64,000 nt of DNA. It comes from Streptomyces sp. MMG1121 (GTDB taxonomy: Bacteria > Actinomycetota > Actinomycetes > Streptomycetales > Streptomycetaceae). Position numbers and translations under genes: made by a program. The first letter of the stretch is position 1, and the number at the start of each line of letters is the position of its first letter. Shown piece after piece: positions 16,396 to 24,506 of this stretch. The DNA lies in assembly GCF_001280015.1 (NCBI RefSeq), contig NZ_LGDV01000013.1:102454-166453 (forward strand). Reading direction: 5' to 3'. The notes below the pieces were generated by a model that ran no database searches, was not told where the DNA came from, and was given only the letters and a program-made list of their open reading frames with translations.

Positions 16396-17616
16396 TCATG
16401 TGTAGAGGAGATATTCCTTCCGAGTCCGCCGGAACGCGGCCAGCTCGTCCTGCCAGGCGCCGGTGACCTCGTCGGTGCTCGCCCTCGCGTCGATCATCGT
16501 GCGCACCCGGGCCGAACCGGTGAGGTTGTCGATCCAGTGGTCGGAGCGCCACGCGAAGCCGTTCCAGACCTTCTTCGCGGTCACCAGCAGCGCGATCCCG
16601 GTGCGTACGGGGTCGTAGGCGGCCCGGTCCGTCACGTGGATCTGTACCCCGCCGACCGTCCTGCCCTCGAACTTGGAGAAGGTGGGCGCGAAGTACGCCT
16701 CCCTGAACCGCACGCCGGGCAGCGCGAGTTCGTTCGCGGCGGCGGCCCAGCGGCCGTCGATGCCCTCGGCGCCGAGCAGTTCGAAGGGCCGGGTCGTGCC
16801 CCTGCCCTCCGAGAGGTTGGTGCCCTCGAACATGCAGGTGCCGGAGTAGACGAGGGCCGTGTCCGGGGTCGGCATGTTCGGGCTCGGCGGCACCCACGGC
16901 AGTGCGGAGGCGTCGTACGGGTCCGACCGCTGCCACCCGCTCATCAGGACGGTGTCCAGCGCGACCGACTTGTTCAGGAACTCCCCGTTGAACAGCCGCG
17001 CCAGCTCCGCGACCGTCATCCCGTGCGCCTGTGCGATCGGCTGCCGGCCGACGAAGCTCGCGAACTCCTTGTGCAGGACGGGACCTCGGGCCTCGCGGCC
17101 GGTCACCGGATTGGGCCGGTCCAGGACGACGAACCGCGTGCCGGCGAGCCGGGCCGCCTCCATGCAGTCGTACAGCGTCCAGATGTAGGTGTAGAAGCGG
17201 GCGCCGACGTCCTGGATGTCGAAGACGACCGTGTCGACGCCGGCGGCGGTGAAGACGCCAGCGAGGGTCTGGCCGCTCTTGAGGTACGTGTCGTAGACCG
17301 GCAGGCCCGTCGCCGGGTCGTCGTACCGGCCCTGCGAGCCGCCCGCTTGCGCGGTGCCCCTGAAGCCGTGTTCCGGGCCGAAGACCGCCGTCAGCTTCAC
17401 CCGGGGGTCTTGGTGCATCACGTCGACGATGTGATCGGTGTTTCTCGTGATGCCGGTGGGATTGGTGACGATTCCGACGCGCCGGCCTTTCAGCAGGGAG
17501 TAACCGTCGGCCGCGAGTCTTTCGAAGCCGGTGCGGAGTTGTTCGCGGTGCCGGGGTGCGCGTGGGGTGGCCGCGAGTGCGGCCGATGCGATCAGGTTCC
17601 GGCGGGACAGGTGCAT
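16396..17616 (-). CDS. namZ: NamZ-like exo-beta-N-acetylmuramidase (DUF1343, GH171)
   Basis: A 406-residue exported protein. The N-terminus SRRNLIASAALAA looks like a Tat signal, though the hydrophobic part is short. Family features are GRRVGIVTNPTGITRN, FGPEHGFRG, DIQDVGARFYTYIWTL and LVYSGTCMFEGTNLSEGRGTTRPFE. NamZ removes terminal N-acetylmuramic acid from peptidoglycan fragments, a wall-recycling step. The neighbouring genes give no further support. ATG 17616 follows GGAGGCCCC. The assignment rests on the DUF1343 pattern; the symbol is by family, and activity here is inferred. Confidence 0.82.
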   Translation of the reverse strand: MHLSRRNLIASAALAATPRAPRHREQLRTGFERLAADGYSLLKGRRVGIVTNPTGITRNTDHIVDVMHQDPRVKLTAVFGPEHGFRGTAQAGGSQGRYDDPATGLPVYDTYLKSGQTLAGVFTAAGVDTVVFDIQDVGARFYTYIWTLYDCMEAARLAGTRFVVLDRPNPVTGREARGPVLHKEFASFVGRQPIAQAHGMTVAELARLFNGEFLNKSVALDTVLMSGWQRSDPYDASALPWVPPSPNMPTPDTALVYSGTCMFEGTNLSEGRGTTRPFELLGAEGIDGRWAAAANELALPGVRFREAYFAPTFSKFEGRTVGGVQIHVTDRAAYDPVRTGIALLVTAKKVWNGFAWRSDHWIDNLTGSARVRTMIDARASTDEVTGAWQDELAAFRRTRKEYLLYT

Positions 17617-17714
17617 GGGGCCTCCGTGGTCTTGGAACGTGCGGGCCGTACTGGGCTGCTCGTGCGGTTCCCCGCGCCCCTAAGAGGTTGGGACGGTCGC
17701 CCTTCCCTCACACA

Positions 17715-17732
17715 TACCGACCGGTTAGTCTG
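17715..17732. promoter_or_regulatory. CCGACCGGT operator-like site before the SDR operon
   Basis: ATACCGACCGGTTAGTCT lies 51 bases before the SDR start. Its left 12 bases match the full palindrome at 23198-23215 read on the other strand. I infer a binding site for the TetR protein encoded at 20238-20840. Confidence 0.6.
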
Positions 17733-17782
17733 GGCCGGTCAGAGCTGGTGCGCGCCGCGCTTTGTCGTGTCGAAGGAGACCG

Positions 17783-18556
17783 ATGGTGGAAGCCGTGCAG
17801 GATGCCGGAGTGGTCGTCACGGGGGCGGGCGGAGGGATCGGGGCCGCGCTGGCCCGGCGGTTCGCCGCCGAAGGGGCGCGGGTCGTCGTCAACGATCTGG
17901 ATGCCGAGAAGGCGAAGGCGGTGGCCGGGGAGATCGGCGCAATCGCCGTGCCCGGTGACGCCTCCGCCGTCGTCGGGGCCGCCCGGGACGCACTCGGCGG
18001 CACCGTCGACGTCTACTGCGCGAACGCCGGGGTCGCCTTCGAGGACGGCGGTGCCGCCGGGCCGCTCGACGAGAAGTCGTGGGCCGTGTCCTGGGACGTC
18101 AACGTCATGGCGCATGTACGGGCGGCCCACGAGCTGCTGCCGGACTGGCTGGAGCGCGGTGGCGGGCGGTTCGTGTCCACCGTGTCGGCCGCCGGGCTGC
18201 TCACCATGATCGGCGCCCCGTCCTACAGCGTCACCAAGCACGGCGCCTACGCCTTCGCCGAGTGGCTGTCGCTGACGTACCGTCACCGGGGCCTGAGGGT
18301 GCACGCGATCTGTCCGCAGGGCGTGCGCACGGACATGCTGGCGGCGACCGGCAGCGCCGGGAACCTGGTGCTCCAGCCGACCGCGATCGAGCCGGCGGCC
18401 GTCGCGGACGCTCTGTTCCGAGGCATCGAGGAGGACCGCTTCCTGATCCTGCCGCACCCCGAGGTGGCCGAGTACTACCGGGCGCGGGCCGCCGATCCGG
18501 ATCGCTGGATGAGCGGGATGAACCACCTCCAGCGCAAGTGGGAGGAGGCCCGGTGA
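17783..18556 (+). CDS. Short-chain dehydrogenase/reductase (SDR)
   Basis: A 257-residue NAD(P)-dependent oxidoreductase. The cofactor motif TGAGGGIG is at residues 13-20. The NAG motif (CANAGVAF) and the catalytic S-Y-K (SAAG, YSVTKHG) are present. ATG 17783 follows GAAGGAG. The stop overlaps the ligase start by four bases (GTGA), so the two are translationally coupled. In this operon it probably oxidises a hydroxyacyl or keto intermediate of the acyl-CoA pathway whose other enzymes are the ligase, the acyl-CoA dehydrogenase and the APH-type kinase. Confidence 0.9.
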   Translation: MVEAVQDAGVVVTGAGGGIGAALARRFAAEGARVVVNDLDAEKAKAVAGEIGAIAVPGDASAVVGAARDALGGTVDVYCANAGVAFEDGGAAGPLDEKSWAVSWDVNVMAHVRAAHELLPDWLERGGGRFVSTVSAAGLLTMIGAPSYSVTKHGAYAFAEWLSLTYRHRGLRVHAICPQGVRTDMLAATGSAGNLVLQPTAIEPAAVADALFRGIEEDRFLILPHPEVAEYYRARAADPDRWMSGMNHLQRKWEEAR

Positions 18557-20220
18557 GCCCCGTCCGGTACGCCGACCGGCCCTGGCTGGCGCTGCTCGAC
18601 GACGTCCAGCGCGGTCCGGTCGAGCCCGCAGACTCCCTGGTGCACGCCCTGCGCGCCGCCGTCGCCGAGGCCCCCGACCGCACCTGCCTGGCCTACTTCG
18701 ACGCCCGCCTGAGCTACCGCGAGGTGGACGAGCTGAGCGACTCCGTCGCCGCCCACCTGGCCGCGCGCGGTCTGGAGCGCGGCGACCGGGTGGCCGTGCT
18801 GCTCCAGAACTCCCCGCACTTCGTGCTCGCCGTCCTCGGTGCCTGGAAGGCGGGCGCGACCGTCGTCCCGGTCAACCCCATGTACAAGTCGGGCGAGGTG
18901 GGGCACGTCCTGCGGGACGGCGAGGTGACCGCGCTGGTCTGCTCCGACCGCGCCTGGGAGTCGTATCTGCGCCAGACGGCCGCCGGGTCGCCGGTGCGGA
19001 TCGTGCTCACCGCGTGCGAGCTGGACTTCCAGACGCGCAACGACGCGCGCGTGCTCGGTTTCGAGCGGCTGTCCCCGCCCCGTGACGCCGACGACCTGGT
19101 GGCCGTCGCGCGGCAGGGCGCCGCGGCGCCGGCGGGCCGCGATGCGCGCCCCGGTGACATCGCCCTGATCAGCTACACCTCCGGCACCAGCGGCACGCCC
19201 AAGGGCGCCACCAACACGCACGGCAACATCATGCACAACGCCGAGCGGCAGCGGACCGGGCTCGCGCTGCCCGAGGCGCCCGTCTACTACGCGCTCGCGC
19301 CGCTGTTCCACATCACCGGCATGGTCTGCCAGTTCGGCGCCTGCCTGAACAGCGCGGGCACCCTGGTGCTCGCCTACCGCTTCGAGCCCGGGCTCGTCCT
19401 GGAGGCGTTCGCCGAGCACCGCCCGCACTACACGGTCGGCCCGTCCACCGCCTACATGGCGCTCGCCGCCCACCCGGACGCCACCCCCGGACACTTCGCC
19501 TCCTTCGTGAACCTGTCCTCCGGTGGGGCGCCCGTGCCGCCGGCCCTGGTGGAGAAGTTCCGCGGGCTCTTCGGGCCCTACATCCGCGTCGGCTACGGCC
19601 TCACCGAGTGCTCCGGCCCGTGCGCCGCCGTCCCGCCCGGCCTGGAAGCCCCCGTGGACCCCGTCTCCGGGACACTGTCGGTGGGGGTGCCCGGCGCCGA
19701 CACGCTCGTGCGGATCGTGGACGAGCGGGGCGCGGAGGTGCCGTTCGGGGAGCAGGGCGAGATCGTCGTACGGGGTCCGCAGGTGATCCCCGGCTACTGG
19801 CACCGCCCGGACGCCACCGCGGAGACCTTCCCCGACGGCGAGCTGCGCACCGGCGACATCGGCTTCATGGACGAGCGGGGCTGGCTGTATGTCGTCGACC
19901 GGAAGAAGGACATGATCAACGCGTCCGGCTTCAAGGTGTGGCCGCGGGAGGTCGAGGACGTCCTGTACACCCACCCGGCGGTGCGCGAGGCGGCCGTCGT
20001 CGGCGTTCCCGACGGCTATCGTGGCGAGACTGTCAAGGCCTATATCAGCCTGCGTCCGGGCGCCGAGACGGACCCGGATGAACTCGCGGTGTACTGCAAG
20101 GAGAGACTTGCGGCCTACAAGTACCCGCGCCAGGTGGAGATCCTGCCCGACTTGCCCAAGACGGCGAGTGGGAAGATCCTCCGTCGGGAACTGCGCTCCC
20201 GCGCGCACGACAACGGTTAA
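18553..20220 (+). CDS. Acyl-CoA ligase (ANL superfamily, FadD-like)
   Basis: A 555-residue adenylate-forming enzyme activating a carboxylic acid to its CoA thioester with ATP. The P-loop YTSGTSGTPKGA is near residue 208. YGLTECSGP (A5), the ELRTGDIGFMDERGWLYVVDRKKDMI hinge (A7/A8) and the catalytic Lys in PKTASGKILRREL (A10) are intact. The GTG start overlaps the SDR stop. TetR follows after 17 bases. The acid substrate is not predictable; the regulon context (kinase plus acyl-CoA dehydrogenase) suggests a hydroxy- or branched acid. Confidence 0.9.
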   Translation: MSPVRYADRPWLALLDDVQRGPVEPADSLVHALRAAVAEAPDRTCLAYFDARLSYREVDELSDSVAAHLAARGLERGDRVAVLLQNSPHFVLAVLGAWKAGATVVPVNPMYKSGEVGHVLRDGEVTALVCSDRAWESYLRQTAAGSPVRIVLTACELDFQTRNDARVLGFERLSPPRDADDLVAVARQGAAAPAGRDARPGDIALISYTSGTSGTPKGATNTHGNIMHNAERQRTGLALPEAPVYYALAPLFHITGMVCQFGACLNSAGTLVLAYRFEPGLVLEAFAEHRPHYTVGPSTAYMALAAHPDATPGHFASFVNLSSGGAPVPPALVEKFRGLFGPYIRVGYGLTECSGPCAAVPPGLEAPVDPVSGTLSVGVPGADTLVRIVDERGAEVPFGEQGEIVVRGPQVIPGYWHRPDATAETFPDGELRTGDIGFMDERGWLYVVDRKKDMINASGFKVWPREVEDVLYTHPAVREAAVVGVPDGYRGETVKAYISLRPGAETDPDELAVYCKERLAAYKYPRQVEILPDLPKTASGKILRRELRSRAHDNG

Positions 20221-20237
20221 GCATCACGGAAAGGCAG

Positions 20238-20840
20238 GTGGCGGCAGTGCCCAGGACGACGGACGGGGACGGGACGCCCGTCCCGCAGCGGCTGCTGGCC
20301 GCCGCCACCCGGCTCTTCGCGGAGCGGGGCTACGACCGCACCTCCGTGCAGGAGATCGTGGAGGCGGCAGGCGTCACCAAGGGCGCGCTGTACCACTACT
20401 TCGGCTCCAAGGACGACCTCCTGCACGAGGTGTACGCGCGCGTGCTGCGCGTCCAGATGGAGCGGCTCGACCACTTCGCGGGCATGGACGCGCCGGTCGA
20501 GCAGCGGCTGCGGGGCGCGGCGGCGGACGTGGTCGTCACCACGATCGAGAACCTCGACGACGCGATGATCTTCTTCCGGTCGATGCACCATCTGAGCCCG
20601 GAGAAGAACAAGCAGGTCCGCGCCGAGCGCCGGCGCTACCACGAGCGGTTCCGCGCGCTGATCGAGGAGGGCCAGAAGGAGGGCGTCTTCTCCACGGCGA
20701 CCCCGGCCGACCTGGTCGTGGACTACCACTTCGGCTCCGTCCACCACCTGTCCACCTGGTACCGCCCCGACGGCCCGCTCACCCCACAGCAGGTCGCCGA
20801 CCACCTCGCCGACCTGCTGCTGCGGGCGCTGCGTCCGTAG
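20238..20840 (+). CDS. TetR-family regulator of the SDR/ligase and dehydrogenase/kinase operons
   Basis: A 200-residue repressor. The helix-turn-helix reads TSVQEIVEAAGVTKGALYHYFGSKDDLLHEV (about residues 35-66). The C-terminal domain is TetR_C of the fatty-acid type, with MHHLSPEKNKQVRAERRRYH. It is the last gene of the plus-strand operon and converges on the acyl-CoA dehydrogenase gene across a terminator. Similar palindromes at 17715 and 23198 before the two convergent operons make it the likely common repressor. GTG 20247 (after AGGTGG) is an alternative start. Confidence 0.85.
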   Translation: MAAVPRTTDGDGTPVPQRLLAAATRLFAERGYDRTSVQEIVEAAGVTKGALYHYFGSKDDLLHEVYARVLRVQMERLDHFAGMDAPVEQRLRGAAADVVVTTIENLDDAMIFFRSMHHLSPEKNKQVRAERRRYHERFRALIEEGQKEGVFSTATPADLVVDYHFGSVHHLSTWYRPDGPLTPQQVADHLADLLLRALRP

Positions 20841-20872
20841 CCTCCGCAGCCTCCGCCCGCCGAGCTGCGCAA

Positions 20873-20899
20873 GGGGCGGTCGCCCTGGGCGACCGCCCC
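20873..20899. terminator. Bidirectional terminator between convergent operons
   Basis: GGGGCGGTCGCC and GGCGACCGCCCC form a perfect 12-bp stem with a three-base loop, between the TetR stop at 20840 and the dehydrogenase stop at 20914. Confidence 0.75.
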
Positions 20900-20913
20900 C
20901 TGCCCGCGTCGCC

Positions 20914-22128
20914 TTACAGGTACTTCTTCAACTCCCGCCGCGCCAGCGACCGCTGGTGCACCTCGTCGGGGCCGTCGGCGAGCATCAGGGTGCGGGCGCT
21001 CGCGTACAGCTCGGCCAGCGGGAAGTCCTGGCTCACGCCGCCCGCGCCGTGCAGCTGGATGGCCCGGTCGAGGATCCCGACCACCGCGCGCGGGGTCGCG
21101 ATCTTGATGGCCTGGATCTCCGTGTGCGCGCCCTTGTTGCCGACGGTGTCCATCAGCCAGGCCGTCTTCAGCACCAGCAGCCGCAGCTGCTCGACGGTGA
21201 CCCGGGCGTCGGCGATCCAGTTCTGGACGACTCCCTGCTGGGCCAGTGCCTTGCCGAAGGCGGTACGTGAGACGGCCCGGCGGCACATCAGCTCTATCGC
21301 CCGCTCGGCCATGCCGATCAGCCGCATGCAGTGGTGGATCCGGCCCGGCCCCAGCCGGGCCTGGGCGATGGCGAAGCCGCCGCCCTCCTCGCCGACGAGG
21401 TTCGTCACCGGCACGCGCGCGTGGTCGAAGACCACCTCGGCGTGGCCGCCGTGGGAGTGGTCCTCGTAGCCGAAGACCCGCATCGCACGCCTGACGGTCA
21501 CGCCCGGCGTGTCGCGCGGCACCAGGACCATCGACTGCTGACGGCGGATGTCGGCGCCGTCCGGGTCCGTCTTGCCCATCACGATGAAGATCTTGCAGTC
21601 GGGGTTCATCGCCCCGGAGATGTACCACTTGCGGCCCGTGACGACGTACTCGTCGCCGTCCCGCTCGATGTGCGTGGTGATGTTCGTGGCGTCCGAGGAG
21701 GCCACCTCCGGCTCGGTCATCGCGAACGCCGAGCGGATCTCACCGGCCAGCAGCGGCTCCAGCCACTGCTTCTTCTGCTGCTCGTTGCCGAACTGCGCCA
21801 GCACCTCCATGTTGCCCGTGTCGGGCGCGGCGCAGTTCGTCGCGGTGGGCGCGAGATGCGGGGAGCGGCCCGTGATCTCGGCGAGCGGAGCGTACTGGAG
21901 GTTGGTCAGCCCGGCGCCGTACTCCGTGTCGGGCAGGAAGAGGTTCCACAGGCCCTGCTTCTGGGCCTCGGCCTTCAGCTCCCCGACGACGGCGGGGGTG
22001 TCCCAGGGGGAGGCCAGCGCGGCCCGCTGCTCCTCGGCGACCGCCTCGGCCGGGTAGACGTACTCGTCCATGAAGGCGAGCAGCTTGGCGCGCAGCTCCT
22101 CGGTGCGTGCGTCGAACGCGAAGTCCAT
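20914..22128 (-). CDS. Acyl-CoA dehydrogenase, ACAD10/11-like
   Basis: A 404-residue flavoprotein. Its diagnostic segments, FAMTEPEVASSDATNI, GRKWYISGAMNPDCKI, RVFGYEDHSHGGHAEV and QLHGAGGVSQDFPLAELYA, are those of the ACAD10/ACAD11 branch rather than classical short-chain enzymes; the LYEGTSQIQ active-site motif is absent. ATG 22128 is the family start (MDFAFDARTEELRAKL). It follows the APH-type kinase gene by seven bases in one operon. In human ACAD10/11 a related kinase domain and the dehydrogenase are fused. The likely role is removal of a 4-phospho group from 4-phosphoacyl-CoA, as for bacterial LvaC; this is inferred. Confidence 0.87.
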   Translation of the reverse strand: MDFAFDARTEELRAKLLAFMDEYVYPAEAVAEEQRAALASPWDTPAVVGELKAEAQKQGLWNLFLPDTEYGAGLTNLQYAPLAEITGRSPHLAPTATNCAAPDTGNMEVLAQFGNEQQKKQWLEPLLAGEIRSAFAMTEPEVASSDATNITTHIERDGDEYVVTGRKWYISGAMNPDCKIFIVMGKTDPDGADIRRQQSMVLVPRDTPGVTVRRAMRVFGYEDHSHGGHAEVVFDHARVPVTNLVGEEGGGFAIAQARLGPGRIHHCMRLIGMAERAIELMCRRAVSRTAFGKALAQQGVVQNWIADARVTVEQLRLLVLKTAWLMDTVGNKGAHTEIQAIKIATPRAVVGILDRAIQLHGAGGVSQDFPLAELYASARTLMLADGPDEVHQRSLARRELKKYL

Positions 22129-22135
22129 TTCTGGA

Positions 22136-23158
22136 TCAGCCTTCCTGAAGAGTGGTCAGTCCGTGGTCGATGAAGACGGGCACGAGGTCGCCGATCCGGT
22201 CGAAGCCGCGCCCGACCGTCTGGCCCAGCGTGTACCGGTAGTGGATGCCCTCCAGGATCACGGCGAGCTTGAACCAGGCGAACGCCGTGTACCAGGAGAC
22301 GGCGGACACGTCGCGCCCCGAGCGCGCGGCGTACCGCTCGATCAGCTCCTGCGGGGAGGGATGCCCGGCGGCCGTGGCGGTCGTCGAGATGGGGGAGTCG
22401 GGCAGCTCCAGCGGCCGGCTGTACATCACCAGCAGGCCCAGGTCGGTCAGCGGGTCGCCCAGGGTCGACATCTCCCAGTCGAGGATCGCCTCGATCCGGT
22501 CGTCGTCGCCGATCAGGACGTTGTCCAGGCGGTAGTCACCGTGGACGACGGCCGGGGCGGGGGAGACGGGAAGGGATCGGCCGAGCGCCGCGTGCAGCTC
22601 GTCGATGCCGGCCAGCTCGCGGTTGCGGGAGGCGTCCAGCTGCTTGCCCCAGCGGCGCAGCTGCCGGTCCAGGAAGCCCTCGGGACGGCCGAAGTCGGCG
22701 AGGCCCACCTCGGCGGGGTCCACCGCGTGCAGCTCGACCAGCGTGTCCACCAGGGACAGCACCGCGCTGCGGGTGCGCTCCGGGCCGAGCGGGGCGAGCT
22801 GCTGGGCGGTGCGGTACGGGGTGCCCTCGACGAACTCCATGACGTAGAACGGCGCCCCGAGCACCTCCTCGTCCTCGCACAGCAGCACCGTGCGGGGGAC
22901 CGGCACCCGGGTCGGGTGCAGGGCGCTGATCACGCGGTGCTCGCGCTTCATGTCGTGCGCGGTGGCCAGGACGTGGCCGAGCGGGGGCCGTCGTACGACC
23001 CACTTCGAGGCACCGTCGGAGACCGCGTAGGTGAGGTTCGACCGTCCGCCCTCGATCAGCCGGCCGGTCAGGGGGCCGGTCGCGAGACCGGGGTGCTCGC
23101 GGTCGAGCAGGGCGCGCAGCCGGTCCAGGTCGAGTCCGGGCGGGTGGTCGGCGGTCAT
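22136..23158 (-). CDS. APH-family phosphotransferase, ACAD10/LvaA-like
   Basis: A 340-residue protein with the aminoglycoside-phosphotransferase fold: N-lobe FEGGRSNLTY-like (RLIEGGRSNLTYAV), Lys in KREHRVISAL, hinge YVMEFVEG, catalytic loop VVHGDYRLDNVLI (Asp near residue 206) and metal motif ILDWEMSTLGDP. The ACAD-type partner gene lies seven bases downstream, which argues against antibiotic resistance and for phosphorylation of a hydroxyacyl-CoA. ATG 23158; the palindrome at 23198-23215 lies 40 bases upstream and would let the convergent TetR protein control both genes. Confidence 0.87.
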   Translation of the reverse strand: MTADHPPGLDLDRLRALLDREHPGLATGPLTGRLIEGGRSNLTYAVSDGASKWVVRRPPLGHVLATAHDMKREHRVISALHPTRVPVPRTVLLCEDEEVLGAPFYVMEFVEGTPYRTAQQLAPLGPERTRSAVLSLVDTLVELHAVDPAEVGLADFGRPEGFLDRQLRRWGKQLDASRNRELAGIDELHAALGRSLPVSPAPAVVHGDYRLDNVLIGDDDRIEAILDWEMSTLGDPLTDLGLLVMYSRPLELPDSPISTTATAAGHPSPQELIERYAARSGRDVSAVSWYTAFAWFKLAVILEGIHYRYTLGQTVGRGFDRIGDLVPVFIDHGLTTLQEG

Positions 23159-23197
23159 ACATCACTCCTACGAACGGGTGAACAGGACCCATTCATG

Positions 23198-23215
23198 ATG
23201 CCGACCGGTCGGTAT
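23198..23215. promoter_or_regulatory. Palindromic operator before the kinase-dehydrogenase operon
   Basis: ATGCCGACCGGTCGGTAT is an 18-bp palindrome with one mismatched pair, 40 bases upstream of the kinase start. The related site is 17715-17732. Confidence 0.65.
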
Positions 23216-23272
23216 GTCGTCCAGTGCGCATGCCGGACAGAGGCCCGAACGTGACCGGGGCCACGATAGGCC

Positions 23273-23306
23273 GACGGCTCCCCGGTGTGCTGCCCGGGGA
23301 GCCGTC
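23273..23306 (-). terminator. Hairpin terminator after the His-rich protein gene
   Basis: GACGGCTCCCCGG and CCGGGGAGCCGTC form a perfect 13-bp stem with an 8-base loop, 20 bases past the stop codon at 23326. Confidence 0.7.
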
Positions 23307-23325
23307 GGTCCTGTGTCTGGCGGGG

Positions 23326-23625
23326 TCAGTGGTCGTCCCAGTGGTCCTCGTGCTCGGCGTGCCGGTGCCCGTCGTGCAGATAGTCGACGTGGTCGCCGTG
23401 TCGCACCTGTGCGTGTCCGCACTCGTCGTGGTGCACGTGTTCATGGCCCTGGTGCGGGGTGTGCCCCGCCGGCTCGCACTCGTCCCAGTGGCCCGCGTGC
23501 TCGCGGTGCAGATGGCCGTCGTGCGCGTAGTCGACGTGGTCGCCGTGGGGCACGGCGTTGTGCCCGCAGCCCGGACCGTGGCGGTGCGTGCCGTGCTCGG
23601 TGTGTTCCTGGTGAAGGGTGGTCAT
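23326..23625 (-). CDS. Histidine-rich putative metal-binding protein
   Basis: A 99-residue cytoplasmic protein with about a quarter His. A start segment with HRHGPGCGHNAVP is followed by two related 23-residue units, each reading HGDHVDY, HDGH and HW(D), separated by a Cys/His linker (HWDECEPAGHTPHQGHEHVHHDECGH). This composition is expected to bind zinc, nickel or copper for storage or buffering. Some databases call relatives zinc permeases, but there is no membrane helix. ATG 23625 follows AAGGTGAG. Two GCATATC direct repeats one helical turn apart lie 56-72 bases upstream and may bind a metal regulator. No transporter gene is adjacent. Confidence 0.75.
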   Translation of the reverse strand: MTTLHQEHTEHGTHRHGPGCGHNAVPHGDHVDYAHDGHLHREHAGHWDECEPAGHTPHQGHEHVHHDECGHAQVRHGDHVDYLHDGHRHAEHEDHWDDH

Positions 23626-23680
23626 CGTGCTCACCTTCGGGGGCGGGGTGTTGACGACGCACAGGCTACGCGCGGTCGGT

Positions 23681-23697
23681 GCATATCCGGGCATATC
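23681..23697. promoter_or_regulatory. Phased GCATATC direct repeats upstream of the His-rich gene
   Basis: GCATATC occurs at 23681-23687 and 23691-23697, exactly 10 bp apart, in otherwise very GC-rich sequence. This could be promoter sequence or an operator. Confidence 0.4.
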
Positions 23698-23781
23698 GTT
23701 CGCGTGGCGCAAGGAGAGCCGGGAGAGCCGGGGAGAACCTGGGGAAGCCGGGCTGGGCGGGCGATCGGCGGGCCGCGAAGG

Positions 23782-24096
23782 CTAGGCGACCAGGACCGCG
23801 GCGCACACCACCAGGGCCACCGCGTACGCCGCCGCCGCCGTCGCCTGGCGGGGAGCGAGCGCGGGCGGGCGCGGGCCGGCCGCGAGGGCCCGGATCCGGC
23901 GGTGGGCCACCCCCAGGAAGCCCAGGAAGAGCAGACAGCACGCGGCGCACACGGCGACGCCGGTGGCCGAGGCGCCACCGTGCAGGGCGGTCTTCACGGC
24001 GAGTACGGCGGCCACGGCGGCCGAGAGGGTCGTACGACGCCAGGCCAGCCGGGTGCGCTCCGGCTGCAGCCCCGGATCGCGTCCGGCCGTGCTCAC
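23782..24096 (-). CDS. DUF202 small membrane protein (second of pair)
   Basis: A 104-residue protein with the DUF202 start DPGLQPERTRLAWRRTTLS, then three hydrophobic helices (AAVAAVLAVKTAL, GVAVCAACCLLFLGFLGVA, AAAYAVALVVCAAVLVA). Its GTG start overlaps the stop of the upstream DUF202 gene by four bases (GTGA), so translation is coupled; ATG 24105 is an alternative. Paired short DUF202 proteins are common in actinobacteria. The function is unknown, though YidH-like members are inner-membrane proteins and a two-protein complex is plausible. Confidence 0.78.
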   Translation of the reverse strand: MSTAGRDPGLQPERTRLAWRRTTLSAAVAAVLAVKTALHGGASATGVAVCAACCLLFLGFLGVAHRRIRALAAGPRPPALAPRQATAAAAYAVALVVCAAVLVA

Positions 24097-24485
24097 CCCG
24101 CCCATCCGACCAGCACCACGAACACCATCGCGACCGCCACCACCGCGACGACCAGGCTCAGCAGCGCCGGGAACCGGGACGCGGGCAGGTCCTCGCCGTG
24201 CCGCATCGCCCGCTCGCAGCGTACCCAGTGGTTCACCGCGCGCAGGGAACACAGCACACCGGCGCCCAGCAGCGCGAGCGCCAGACCGACCCGCCATCCC
24301 CAGCGCAGGTCCGGCAGGAACTGGTCCACCGCGAATCCGCCGCCGATCAGCGCCAACGCGGTCCGCAGCCAGGCGAGGAAGGTGCGCTCGTTGGCCAGCG
24401 AGAACCGGTAGTCGGGCGTGGCACCCTCGTCCCGCACCTGTTCCGGCGCGAACCACAGCCGGATGTTCCGTACGAATTCGCTCAC
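24093..24485 (-). CDS. YidH/DUF202 family membrane protein (first of pair)
   Basis: A 130-residue membrane protein. The domain begins PDYRFSLANERTFLAWLRTALALIGGGFAV, the hallmark of DUF202, and has three predicted helices (about residues 37-53, 62-79 and 104-127). The N-terminal part (NIRLWFAPEQVRDEGATP) is cytoplasmic and charged. ATG 24485 is the normal YidH start. The stop overlaps the next DUF202 gene. The Nudix gene upstream on the same strand ends 21 bases before it, so all three may share a transcript, but no functional link is evident. Confidence 0.82.
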   Translation of the reverse strand: MSEFVRNIRLWFAPEQVRDEGATPDYRFSLANERTFLAWLRTALALIGGGFAVDQFLPDLRWGWRVGLALALLGAGVLCSLRAVNHWVRCERAMRHGEDLPASRFPALLSLVVAVVAVAMVFVVLVGWAG

Positions 24486-24506
24486 ACAGCCGACCCTACC
24501 GGCGCC

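Noticed and set aside
22136..23158. Aminoglycoside phosphotransferase (antibiotic resistance)
   Set aside because: The fold matches, but its partner dehydrogenase and ACAD10-like sequence point to acyl-CoA metabolism.
23326..23625. Zinc transporter permease
   Set aside because: No hydrophobic segment; the His-rich soluble protein fits metal binding only.
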